From Streptantibioticus_A sp037034305 (GTDB lineage: Bacteria; Actinomycetota; Actinomycetes; Streptomycetales; Streptomycetaceae), in NCBI GenBank assembly GCA_037034305.1, contig JBAGJY010000032.1, positions 1-64,000 on the forward strand: a stretch of 64,000 nt of DNA. The letters are read 5' to 3'. The notes under the pieces were generated by a model. The model was not told where the DNA came from and did not search any database. It saw nothing but the letters and a program-made list of their open reading frames with translations. The position numbers and the translations under genes were made by a program. This document shows positions 50,730 to 58,305 of this stretch, in pieces. Position 1 is the first letter of the stretch, and every line of letters begins with the position of its first letter.

Positions 50730-51122
50730 GGTACGTCGCTTAGCTGTGTAAAGAACCTGTTGTGGGTTGGGCGTTCCGTATTCGACCCCTGGGGGTCAAC
50801 TGGCGTTGGGACCGAGGCCACCGCGCCGAAGCCGTCGGCAGGTCCATGGCGAAGACGGACCAAAGCCGCCAACCAGCCCCTGGTTCGTCCAACCACCACC
50901 GTGCCACCGGCTTGCTCTGACACAGACGCCAAATCGCCCTGGGAGGTTGCCATCAGCGGGTGGCCGGGAGGCGAGGCGCCGCCCGAGGGCCACATGGCCG
51001 ATGCGCCCCGCCTCCCACCGCCGTTCGCTGACGCCAGCCGTCACCACCACCCCGAGATGGCTGCCTGCCTTGCCGGAGCGGTCATCGGCTGGGCGCGCAG
51101 GGCGTCGGCGTGGAGACCTCCC
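50730..51122. other. Intergenic region between PBP and ferredoxin genes
   Basis: No supported gene. The first 60 bases (GTGTAAAGAACCTGTTGTGG) are relatively A+T-rich and probably carry the PBP promoter. The rest shows high-G+C frames without domain resemblance or ribosome binding sites. Confidence 0.4.
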
Positions 51123-51326
51123 TCACTCCCCGCCCTCGACCAGCGACAGCGCGCGTGACGGGCACAGGTCGACGGCGTCGCGCACGGCCTGCGCGTACTG
51201 CGGCCCAGGCCGCTGCGTCAGCAGTTGTACCCGGCCGTCGTCGTCGCTCTGGTCGAAGACCGCCGGCTCGGTGAGCACACACTGACCGGAGCCCACACAC
51301 ACTTCCCTGTCGGCCTGGATCCGCAT
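51123..51326 (-). CDS. Ferredoxin partner of the adjacent P450
   Basis: The 67-aa protein starts MRIQADREVCVGSGQCVLTE and ends with DLCPSRALSLVEGGE. Three cluster cysteines (10, 16 and the one in CPSRAL) with Gly at the fourth usual position mark a [3Fe-4S] ferredoxin of the P450 type. It follows the P450 by 32 bp on the same strand. AGGGAG lies before ATG at 51326. It delivers electrons from a reductase encoded elsewhere to the P450. Confidence 0.9.
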   Translation of the reverse strand: MRIQADREVCVGSGQCVLTEPAVFDQSDDDGRVQLLTQRPGPQYAQAVRDAVDLCPSRALSLVEGGE

Positions 51327-51358
51327 GACCAACTCCCTTTCCTCGTGTGTTCGCAAGT

Positions 51359-52591
51359 TCACCAGGTGACGGGCAACTGGTACAGGCCGTAGATGTTCGC
51401 GTCGTCCTTGAACGGCAGTTCGTCAACGGGGGCGGCCAGGCGTAGTCCGGGGACGCGGGTGAACAGGGTGGTGAACACGATCTCGAGTTCCATCCGGGCG
51501 AGGTTCTGGCCCAGGCACTGGTGGATCCCGTAGCCGAACGCCACGTGGTGCCGGCCGCCGCGTTGGACGTCCAACTCGTCGGCCTGCTCGAAGACGGCGC
51601 CGTCACGGTTGGCCCCGCCAACGCTGAGCACGACCCCTTCGCCCGCGCGAACGGTGACCCCGTCGACCTCGATGTCGGCCAGCGCCACCCGGGGCAGGAA
51701 GTCGACAATGCTGAAGTACCGCAGCAGTTCCTCAACGGTCTGGCCGACGAGTGCCGGATCGGCCCTCAGCTCGGCGAGTTGCCGAGGGTTCCGCAACAGT
51801 CCGGCCGTACCGAGTGAGATCATGTTGGCCGTGGTCTCGTGCCCCGCCAACAGCAGCAACGCGGCCAGGCCGACCAACAGTTCATGCGAGAACACCTCGC
51901 TTTCGCGGTCGCGCACGATCAACCGGCCGAGCAGGTCGTCGCCGGGTTCCCGCTCCTTGGCGGTGACCAGTTCGTCCAGGTAGTCGCGCAGCGCCCTGAG
52001 CGCCGCGGACCGGTCCTGCGCACTGGTGTTACGACTCAACAGCGCCCTGGTCCGGTCCTGGAAGAAGTCACGGTCGGCGTACGGCACACCGAGCAACTCG
52101 CAGATCACCATGGACGGCACGGGGAGCGACAGCACGCTGACCAGGTCCGCCGGGCGCGCTCCGGCCAAAAGGTCGGTGACGCAGCCGTCCGCGATCTCCT
52201 GGATGCGTGGCCGCAGGGCTTGAATGCGTTTCACCGTGAACTCGGTGATGAGCATGCGCCGGTGTGTCGAGTGCCGGGGCGCGTCGAGCCCGATGAGCGC
52301 GTTGGAGATGGGGGCGAAGTCCTCGCGTGCCCGTGGTGGCAGCGGCGGCACCGGTGAGGGCAGATTGGGGTGCGAACGGTCCGAACTCAGCCGCGGGTCC
52401 GTCAGTAACCGGCGTACGAGGTCGTGCCGGGTCACCAACCAGGCGGTTCGGCCGCCGGGCAGGGCGACCCGGGCGACCGGTCGCGTGGCGCGCAGTGCCG
52501 AGTACTGCTCCGGTGGGTCGAAGGGACAGCCCCGGGCCATCGGGAAGGCGGGCAACTCCTGGATCGCGGCGCCTGCGGAGATGTCGGTCAT
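51359..52591 (-). CDS. Cytochrome P450, CYP105-like
   Basis: The 410-aa protein begins in CYP105 style (FPMARGCPFDPPEQYSALRA) and has the I-helix LLLLAGHETTANMI (about 242), ExxR in EELLRYFS and haem loop HHVAFGYGIHQCLGQNLARM (Cys about 356). CYP105 enzymes are Streptomyces P450s with broad xenobiotic or late biosynthetic oxidation roles. A ferredoxin gene follows as in CYP105 operons. GGGAG precedes ATG at 52591. It is divergent from an XRE-cupin regulator, which may control it. Confidence 0.93.
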   Translation of the reverse strand: MTDISAGAAIQELPAFPMARGCPFDPPEQYSALRATRPVARVALPGGRTAWLVTRHDLVRRLLTDPRLSSDRSHPNLPSPVPPLPPRAREDFAPISNALIGLDAPRHSTHRRMLITEFTVKRIQALRPRIQEIADGCVTDLLAGARPADLVSVLSLPVPSMVICELLGVPYADRDFFQDRTRALLSRNTSAQDRSAALRALRDYLDELVTAKEREPGDDLLGRLIVRDRESEVFSHELLVGLAALLLLAGHETTANMISLGTAGLLRNPRQLAELRADPALVGQTVEELLRYFSIVDFLPRVALADIEVDGVTVRAGEGVVLSVGGANRDGAVFEQADELDVQRGGRHHVAFGYGIHQCLGQNLARMELEIVFTTLFTRVPGLRLAAPVDELPFKDDANIYGLYQLPVTW

Positions 52592-52744
52592 GTCTACTCC
52601 CAACTAGCTTCGGAGTATGTGAATGTGCCTTGCTTTTAAGAGTAGACGTTAAATGCGAGCGACTTTCAAGATGTGTGAAGGTGTTGTCCGCGGCGGGCTG
52701 GCCTCGGCTGGACTGCCTTGCCCAGTGCGGGTTGCAAACGCGCA

Positions 52745-52757
52745 TGCCGTATCGGCA
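52745..52757. promoter_or_regulatory. Palindrome TGCCG-TAT-CGGCA before the XRE-cupin gene
   Basis: A perfect 5-bp inverted repeat with a 3-base spacer lies 12 bp before the XRE-cupin ATG and in the 177-bp region shared with the divergent P450. Autoregulatory XRE-cupin proteins often bind such short GC palindromes. Confidence 0.4.
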
Positions 52758-52768
52758 AGCTGACGGTC

Positions 52769-53386
52769 ATGGACGAACTGGCCGATGTGCTGGCAGCCGT
52801 GGGGCCGCGGCTGCGAGAGCTGCGGCGACAGCGCAGCCTGACGCTGGCGGACCTCACGGAGGCAACCGGCATTTCGGAGAGCACCCTGTCCCGGCTGGAG
52901 AGCGGTGGCCGCCGTCCCAACCTGGAACTGCTGCTCCCACTTGCCCGCGCCTACGGCGTGCCGCTGGACGAGTTGGTCGGAGCGCCGCACACCGGTGACC
53001 CGCGAGTGCATCTGCGCCCGGTCCGGCGCAACGGGATGACGTTCGTGCCGCTGACCCGGCGTGCGGGAGGCCTGCAGGCCCACAAGTTGGTGATCCCGCC
53101 CAGGCCGGGCGACGGCGACCCCGACCTGAGGACCCACGAGGGGTACGAGTGGCTCTATGTGCTCAACGGCCGACTGCGGCTGCTGCTGGGCCAGCACGAT
53201 CTGGTCCTCAAAGCGGGTGAGGTCGCGGAGTTCGACACGCACCTGCCGCACTGGATGGGGACCGCGGACGACGAACCTGTGGAACTGCTCGTCCTGTTCG
53301 GCCAGCAGGGCGAGCGCGCCCACCTGCGCGCCCGTCCGGCTGACCCGTCCGCAGACGTCAGCCGGGCGAGGCCGTCGCCCGGGTGA
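52769..53386 (+). CDS. XRE-cupin transcriptional regulator
   Basis: The 205-aa protein has an HTH_XRE domain (RLRELRRQRSLTLADLTEAT, GISESTLSRLESGGRRPNLE; residues 12-66) and a C-terminal Cupin_2 domain (100-190) with EGYEWLYVLNGRLRLLLG and HLPHWMGTADDEPVELLVLF. Metal or ligand histidines in the cupin are incomplete. ATG at 52769 agrees with family starts though the ribosome binding site is weak. It is divergent from the CYP105-like gene and its 3' end overlaps the convergent beta-lactamase-like gene by 29 bp. Confidence 0.9.
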   Translation: MDELADVLAAVGPRLRELRRQRSLTLADLTEATGISESTLSRLESGGRRPNLELLLPLARAYGVPLDELVGAPHTGDPRVHLRPVRRNGMTFVPLTRRAGGLQAHKLVIPPRPGDGDPDLRTHEGYEWLYVLNGRLRLLLGQHDLVLKAGEVAEFDTHLPHWMGTADDEPVELLVLFGQQGERAHLRARPADPSADVSRARPSPG

Positions 53387-54635
53387 CCGGCTTGTCGAGC
53401 ATGGCGCACACCGCGGTGTCGACCAGAGCGTCATGGGCCGCGCCCGTCTTGGCGTCGGCCAGGCCGAAGGCGGTGGAGGTGAGGACGGAGGCGGTGCGCC
53501 GGCCGGTACTGTCGGTGTACTCCTCGCTGGAGTAGCCGGGGACCTGGCCGACGTGACCCCAGACGGCGCCGCAGGGAGTGACGATCCGCTCCAGTCCGAG
53601 CCCGTAGCGGTCGGCGGTGGCGGAGCCCTCGGGGACCGTGGTGCGCATCTGCGTCAACTCGGCGCGGGGCAGCAGCCTTCCGGACATCAGGGCGGCGTCG
53701 AAGCGGGCCCAGTCGTCGGCGTTCGAGATGATGCCGCCCGCGCCCGCCTCCGCGGCCACGCCGATCCACGTGGTGTCGACGTAATCGTCGGCCCGCGCAC
53801 CGCCGTTGAACCGGGGGACCGGGGGAGTGGCTGACGGGAGCATCGGGCCCGGGCGCGCGGGGTCGGGTTCGTATCCGTGCGCGAGGTCAGGGCTCTTCGG
53901 CTGGACAACGCCGCGGGACAGATAGGTGTGTTCCAGGTGCAGGGGCTCGGCGATGCGCTGCCGAACGAGTTCGGCCAGGCGGTGTCGGGTTGCCTTCTCG
54001 GCCACGAGGCCGAGGGTGACGTAGTTGGTGTTGCTGTAGGCGAAGCGGGCGCCCGGTGCGAACGGGGGGCTGTGTTCGACAGCCGTGGCGATCAGTTGCC
54101 GCGCGGTCCACTCCCGGGTGTCCTGGCCGGACAGCGTCTTCATGACGGCTGGATCGCTGGAGTAGTTGAACAGGCCGCTGGTGTGGTTCAGCAGCATGCG
54201 CACGGTGATGGAGCGCCCGTCGGGGACGAGGCCGGGCAGCCACTTGTCCACCGGGTCGGACAGCTCGATCCGGTGCTCGGCCACCAGTTGCAGGACCACG
54301 GTGGCGACCATTGTCTTGGTGTTGGAGCCCATCTTGAACTGGTCTTCGACACCGAGCCGGTGATCGGCGACGGACCAGGGAGCCTGCTGGGCGATCCGGA
54401 TCGGGGAGCCATGGCCGTCGGCGACCCGGACGATGGTGCCGGGCGCCCCGGCGGCCACCTCCTGCCGGGCCAGCCGCACCAGTTGGGCCCGCGCTCCCGC
54501 GGCGGACGCGGCGGTGGGCGTTGGCGTGACGGGACCCGCACCGCACGCTGTTGCCGCACACCCGAGTGCGGCGGTGAGCGACACGGCCAGGGCCGCCCGG
54601 CGACGGCGGCGGGACGGCGAGGTGTGCTCGGTCAT
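53358..54635 (-). CDS. Secreted serine beta-lactamase-family hydrolase
   Basis: The 425-aa precursor has a basic start and a lipoprotein-like signal (AALGCAATACGAGP, possible lipobox near Cys31). Its beta-lactamase/DD-peptidase core has SxxK as MGSNTKTM (about residue 104), YxN as FAYSNTNY (about 195), and HxG as WGHVGQVPG (about 347). It resembles D-Ala-D-Ala carboxypeptidase R61-type enzymes and class C esterase-like hydrolases; real substrate is unknown. The 3' end overlaps the XRE-cupin gene. AGGGAGC precedes the ATG. Confidence 0.9.
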   Translation of the reverse strand: MTEHTSPSRRRRRAALAVSLTAALGCAATACGAGPVTPTPTAASAAGARAQLVRLARQEVAAGAPGTIVRVADGHGSPIRIAQQAPWSVADHRLGVEDQFKMGSNTKTMVATVVLQLVAEHRIELSDPVDKWLPGLVPDGRSITVRMLLNHTSGLFNYSSDPAVMKTLSGQDTREWTARQLIATAVEHSPPFAPGARFAYSNTNYVTLGLVAEKATRHRLAELVRQRIAEPLHLEHTYLSRGVVQPKSPDLAHGYEPDPARPGPMLPSATPPVPRFNGGARADDYVDTTWIGVAAEAGAGGIISNADDWARFDAALMSGRLLPRAELTQMRTTVPEGSATADRYGLGLERIVTPCGAVWGHVGQVPGYSSEEYTDSTGRRTASVLTSTAFGLADAKTGAAHDALVDTAVCAMLDKPVTRATASPG

Positions 54636-54721
54636 GTGGTCTGCTCCCTGGCCCGGTGCGTGCGACCTGGCCGCGGTGGACGGGCGCGCTGCCCAGCGCC
54701 CGGTGGCAGGTCCCGGGCGGT

Positions 54722-54927
54722 TCAGTGCCCGCGCCCGAGCTGCTGAGTGGCGGCGCGCAGTGCGTCGAAGGCGGCGTTCAGGCGGGTGACGTGGTCGTCG
54801 CGGATGTCCGCGGGCCGCTCGCCGACAAGGACGCGCCCGGCCGTGACGGCGAGGGGAACAGGCGGGTCGTCATATCGGTGATGCGCTGGCGCGTGCGCGC
54901 CTTGTTCGTCTCCGCGAGTCCACTCAC
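54722..54927 (-). pseudogene. TetR-family regulator gene with large internal deletion
   Basis: From GTG at 54927 the frame encodes SGLAETNKARTRQRITDMTT, the usual opening of a TetR helix-turn-helix, up to RLF. The following bases leave that frame. Another frame then encodes the C-terminus PADIRDDHVTRLNAAFDALR to the stop at 54722. The recognition helix and most of the ligand domain, about 120-130 residues, are missing. The alpha/beta hydrolase gene that it probably controlled is divergent and intact. Confidence 0.8.
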
Positions 54928-54957
54928 ACAGACACTGTATCCGCGCGAAGATCGTCC

Positions 54958-54968
54958 CTCATTATGAG
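54958..54968. promoter_or_regulatory. Palindrome CTCAT-T-ATGAG upstream of the alpha/beta hydrolase
   Basis: A perfect 5-bp inverted repeat lies 30 bp upstream of the broken TetR start and 92 bp before the hydrolase ATG, in an A+T-rich stretch; it may be the former TetR operator. Confidence 0.4.
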
Positions 54969-55059
54969 AGTCAACTTGCATAAAGGGAGGAGCGTCTCCT
55001 ACTCTCCTGAGAGCGGCCTCTCGCCAGAGGCCGAACAACGTGTGTCAGGGAGTTGACCA

Positions 55060-55887
55060 ATGTCTGTGCCCGTAACCACCCGCCCTTCCCGCACTGTTGA
55101 CTTCGGCGAGGAGCTGACCTTGACGCTGCGCGAGGCGGGCGATGCCGCTGACCGCGCGGGCAACGGCGTGTTGCTGCTGCACGGTGGCGCCGGGCCGCGT
55201 TCGGTCGCGGGGTTGGCGGCCGCCCTGTCCGAGCGGGCGCATGTGATCACCCCGACGCATCCCGGGTTCGACGGCACACCTCGGCCGCAGTGGAGTGACT
55301 CTGTCGCCGATCTCGCGCTGGCGTATCTCGACCTTCTCGACGCCCTGGACATGCGACGGGTCCTGGTGATGGGCAGTTCGCTCGGCGGCTGGATCGCGGC
55401 CGAGATGGCGCTGCGCGACACCCGCGGGCGCCTCGGCGCTCTGGTCCTGCTCAACGCCGTCGGCATTCGGCCCGACAGTCCGGCGGACCTCACCGACACC
55501 CGCTCCCTCAGTCCGGCCGAACTCGGGCAACTGGCCTTCCACAGTGCGCGGTTCCGTCTGAATCCGGCCGAACTGAGCGACGAGCAGCGGATCGGTCTGG
55601 CCGCCAACCAGCGCACCCTGGAGCTCTATTCGGGCGAGCAGTGGATGTACGACCCGAAGCTGCGCCGTCGGCTGCGGCGGGTCGACGTGCCCGCGCTCGT
55701 GGTGTGGGGCGAGCGGGACGGGATCGCCTCCCCGGCGTACGGGCGCGCCTATGCCGACGCGTTCCCCCGCGGCCGCTTCGCGCCGATCGCCGACGCCGGG
55801 CACTTTCCCCACATCGAGCAGCAAGCTCGCACGCTGGCCGTGGTGGGGGAGTTCGTCAAGGACGAGCTGGAGCGGCGCGGCGCCTGA
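55060..55887 (+). CDS. Alpha/beta hydrolase
   Basis: The 275-aa protein has the fold's motifs: VLLLHGGAGPRSVAGLAAAL (oxyanion HGG about residue 42), THPGFDGTP, nucleophile elbow VMGSSLGGWIAAEMA (Ser about 109), Asp in VVWGERDGIASP and His in DAGHFPHIEQ. The family covers esterases, epoxide hydrolases, haloalkane dehalogenases and others; the substrate is open. AGGGAG lies 8 bases before ATG. Its divergent TetR regulator is deleted, so expression may be constitutive. Confidence 0.9.
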   Translation: MSVPVTTRPSRTVDFGEELTLTLREAGDAADRAGNGVLLLHGGAGPRSVAGLAAALSERAHVITPTHPGFDGTPRPQWSDSVADLALAYLDLLDALDMRRVLVMGSSLGGWIAAEMALRDTRGRLGALVLLNAVGIRPDSPADLTDTRSLSPAELGQLAFHSARFRLNPAELSDEQRIGLAANQRTLELYSGEQWMYDPKLRRRLRRVDVPALVVWGERDGIASPAYGRAYADAFPRGRFAPIADAGHFPHIEQQARTLAVVGEFVKDELERRGA

Positions 55888-56174
55888 ACTCCTCGTCGCA
55901 CCGCCCTGCGACGTCCGTGCCGCCGGGCGGGCCCGGAGGTCAGCCGGATGTGGTGGCGTGACCGCTTGGCGCGCCGGGCGCGGCCGAGTGGGCTCCCCGC
56001 CTCAGGCGGTGCGCAGAACCAGACCGCCACGCCCGTCAGGTGATCGATGCGTCGTTCACGGCCGCCCCCGTCATGAGGGTAACCTCTCACAAACGTAGGC
56101 TGGTCGCCGACTCCGGTGCGCGTGCCCTCTCGTCGTGCGGGCGCTCACCGGGACCTGAACAGGAGGGTGGATCG

Positions 56175-56798
56175 ATGACGCCGCAGGGCACGGCGGGGCG
56201 TGCCAACCAGAAGCTGCGCACGCGCAACGCGATCGTGCGGGCCGCGGCAGAGTTGAGCCGTACCGGTCGCGAGGTCACCATGCCCGCCGTCGCCAAGGCG
56301 GCGCTGGTCTCCGAGGCCACGGCCTACCGCTACTTCCCCGATCTGGCCAGCCTGCTCCAGGAGGCCATCGCCGGACAACTGCCCAGCCCCCAGGAGGCGC
56401 TGGCCACGGTCGCCGACTCCTCCGACCCGGTGGCGCGGATCGCCGTCGCGACCGAGTACCTGGCGCGCCACATCCTGGCGCGCCAAGGTGCGGTGCGTGC
56501 TCTGATGTCAGCCACCATCGCCCGCCCTGAACAGGTGGGCGCGCGGCCGGGGCTGCGATTCGGCCTGATCGACCATGCGCTCGCCCCGCTCGCGGACACG
56601 CCCGGTGCGTGTACCCCCGACGCCCTCGCACAGCTCAAGCGTGACCTCGCCGTCGTCGTCGGCGCCGAGGCCCTGTTCACCCTGACCGACCTGTGCGGTC
56701 TCGACCCGGAGGCCGCCGTCGCCAGCGTCGTGCACACCGCTACGGCCCTCACCCGGGCCGCCGTACGGGACGTCGAGGACGAGCCGGGCGGGGAGTGA
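56175..56798 (+). CDS. TetR-family transcriptional regulator
   Basis: The 207-aa protein has a TetR-type HTH: RTRNAIVRAAAELSRTG, VTMPAVAKAALVSEATAYRY and FPDLASLLQEAI (residues 15-68). The helical ligand domain follows to about 195. AGGAGG, 7 bases before the ATG at 56175, makes this start clear. The neighbouring upstream gene, the alpha/beta hydrolase, is transcribed the same way with 287 bp between, so direct control is uncertain. Confidence 0.88.
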   Translation: MTPQGTAGRANQKLRTRNAIVRAAAELSRTGREVTMPAVAKAALVSEATAYRYFPDLASLLQEAIAGQLPSPQEALATVADSSDPVARIAVATEYLARHILARQGAVRALMSATIARPEQVGARPGLRFGLIDHALAPLADTPGACTPDALAQLKRDLAVVVGAEALFTLTDLCGLDPEAAVASVVHTATALTRAAVRDVEDEPGGE

Positions 56799-56928
56799 CG
56801 GCGCGGGCGCCCGGTTGGCGAGCCGACCGCGCCGACACCGCAGTCGGACTCGACGGCGAGGAGGGCACCGCGCGGTGGATGGCCTTGTTCCGTGACGGGT
56901 TGAGGGCCTTGGATCCGGTGGGTCGGCG

Positions 56929-56961
56929 GCGATACCGTGGGCGATATCGATGGGGTATCGC
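56929..56961. promoter_or_regulatory. Nested palindromes before the RHH-like gene
   Basis: GCGATACC (56929-56936) and GGTATCGC (56954-56961) are exact reverse complements around CGATATCG (56942-56949), itself a perfect palindrome. The site ends 20 bp before the ATG at 56982 and may be an autoregulatory operator. Confidence 0.45.
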
Positions 56962-56981
56962 TGAGTTCGCGAGGTGCGCCG

Positions 56982-57377
56982 ATGTCGAACGAGGGGAAAT
57001 CGCCCGCGCAGTTGCTGCTCCAAGCCGTGGACGAACTGCCCAAGGACGAGCGCGACCGCGTCCTGACGTGGCTGATCGACCCCGCACCCCGTTCGGCCCG
57101 GACCGCCTGGGCGCTCCACTCCCACAACCAGCAACCCGTCAGCCAACTGCGGGAGATGACACCCGCGGTGAGTGCGGCCCTGCGTCGTCGCACCGCCGCG
57201 CAGGGCGAGGAGCTCCAGGTGGTGCCCGTGCGCCTGACGGGCGACCAGCATGCCGCGCTGCGCGAGTGGTGTCAGGAGCACGGCTTCTCCATGGCCACGG
57301 TCATCCGCGGACTGGTGTCGCGCTTCCTCGACGGCCAGGGTGCCGCGTCCTCGCCCAGCGCACCGGACGAAGGGTAG
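56982..57377 (+). CDS. Small protein with ribbon-helix-helix-like C-terminus
   Basis: The 131-aa protein has a helical N-terminal part (SPAQLLLQAVDELPKDERDR) and a C-terminal segment with the strand VVPVRLTGDQHAALREWCQE followed by helix GFSMATVIRGLVSRFLDGQG, the sequence plan of ribbon-helix-helix DNA-binding proteins. GAGGTG precedes the ATG. Nested palindromes stand just upstream. Its stop at 57377 is immediately followed by copy B of the 85-bp element. The function is otherwise unknown. Confidence 0.72.
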   Translation: MSNEGKSPAQLLLQAVDELPKDERDRVLTWLIDPAPRSARTAWALHSHNQQPVSQLREMTPAVSAALRRRTAAQGEELQVVPVRLTGDQHAALREWCQEHGFSMATVIRGLVSRFLDGQGAASSPSAPDEG

Positions 57378-57462
57378 GCGCTCCGCTGGGAGTGCGGTGA
57401 CGCGCCGTCGATCAGCTGCGGTACCACCGTGGCCGGTCGCGCGGTTGCCCGCCTCTTCAGGG
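57378..57462 (+). repeat. Stop-codon-adjacent intergenic element, copy B
   Basis: The element begins GCGCTCCGC directly after the TAG of the RHH-like gene and ends near CTCTTCAGGG. Its last bases overlap the 3' end of the convergent DUF6585-like gene, so the final codons of that gene lie within the element. Confidence 0.8.
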
Positions 57463-58209
57463 CGCTGCCGAACCGCGGTGCGAGGCGTTCGTTCGCAGGA
57501 GTTCGACGAGTGCGCGCAGGACGAAGAGGTTCGGGACCTCGGACGCCACGGTTCCCAGGCTGTGCCAGTTCCCGGCGGCGCTGAGCCCGACACTCCCGTC
57601 GTGGATCTCCAGCCGCTGAACCAGCGGCCACCGCGCGGACACCTCACCCGATCCGATCTCCTGCCTGGTCAGCCAGATCTCACCGAAGGCGAGTCGCTCC
57701 CCCTTGCCGAGCGCGGCCAGGGCCCGGGGCAACTGGGCTTCGATGACGGCCCGTTGGATCCGCGCCCCCCATTCCTCCGCGTCGCGGAACCCGCCGCCGC
57801 ACGAGGCGATGCCCGGCACGCCCCGCCGCGTTCGGCCGCAGAGCCCCACCTGCTGCCCGCCGACGTCGGTGACCGTACGGACGGGGGCGGCCGCCAGGTC
57901 ACCCGGTTGCGCGGCGCTCTCCAGGAACACGCACGTACTGTCGTAACGCACGACGTGAACGCGGCCGTTGACGGCAACGGTCATCCCGTGCTCGTACAGG
58001 TCCAGCCTCGCGTCCGCGCGCGTCTTCGCCGCGCGGCGGTCGGCCAGCGGGAAGAGCAGCGCCAGGACCCTCGTGACCATACGGCAGCTCCTGTGCGGAG
58101 AGCCCGGATAGGTGGCGTGCCGCCTGCCGATGCGCTCTCGTCCGGCGGCTTCGGAGATCCTCGCCAGCAGCAACTCGCCGTCGCGGGTGCGCGGGTTGCT
58201 ACGTGGCAC
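57457..58209 (-). CDS. DUF6585-like protein
   Basis: The 250-aa protein resembles Streptomyces DUF6585 proteins: RLDLYEHGMTVAVNGRVHVV (about residue 65), TVTDVGGQQVGLCG, EEWGARIQRAVIEAQLPRAL and LAFGEIWLTRQEIGSGEVSA with a PH-like, beta-rich appearance. One N-terminal hydrophobic stretch VTRVLALLFPLA may be a membrane segment. GTG at 58209 has AAGGA upstream and fits family starts. No function is known. Its 3' end runs into intergenic-element copy B. Confidence 0.78.
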   Translation of the reverse strand: MPRSNPRTRDGELLLARISEAAGRERIGRRHATYPGSPHRSCRMVTRVLALLFPLADRRAAKTRADARLDLYEHGMTVAVNGRVHVVRYDSTCVFLESAAQPGDLAAAPVRTVTDVGGQQVGLCGRTRRGVPGIASCGGGFRDAEEWGARIQRAVIEAQLPRALAALGKGERLAFGEIWLTRQEIGSGEVSARWPLVQRLEIHDGSVGLSAAGNWHSLGTVASEVPNLFVLRALVELLRTNASHRGSAAP

Positions 58210-58305
58210 GGGTGGATCCTTTGGTCGACGGCAGCGGTTGGTCACTGGTGGCGCCGCGGGCGGTGCGGCTGCTCGATGGCACCGTGTGATGCGGCAGGGG
58301 CGCGC

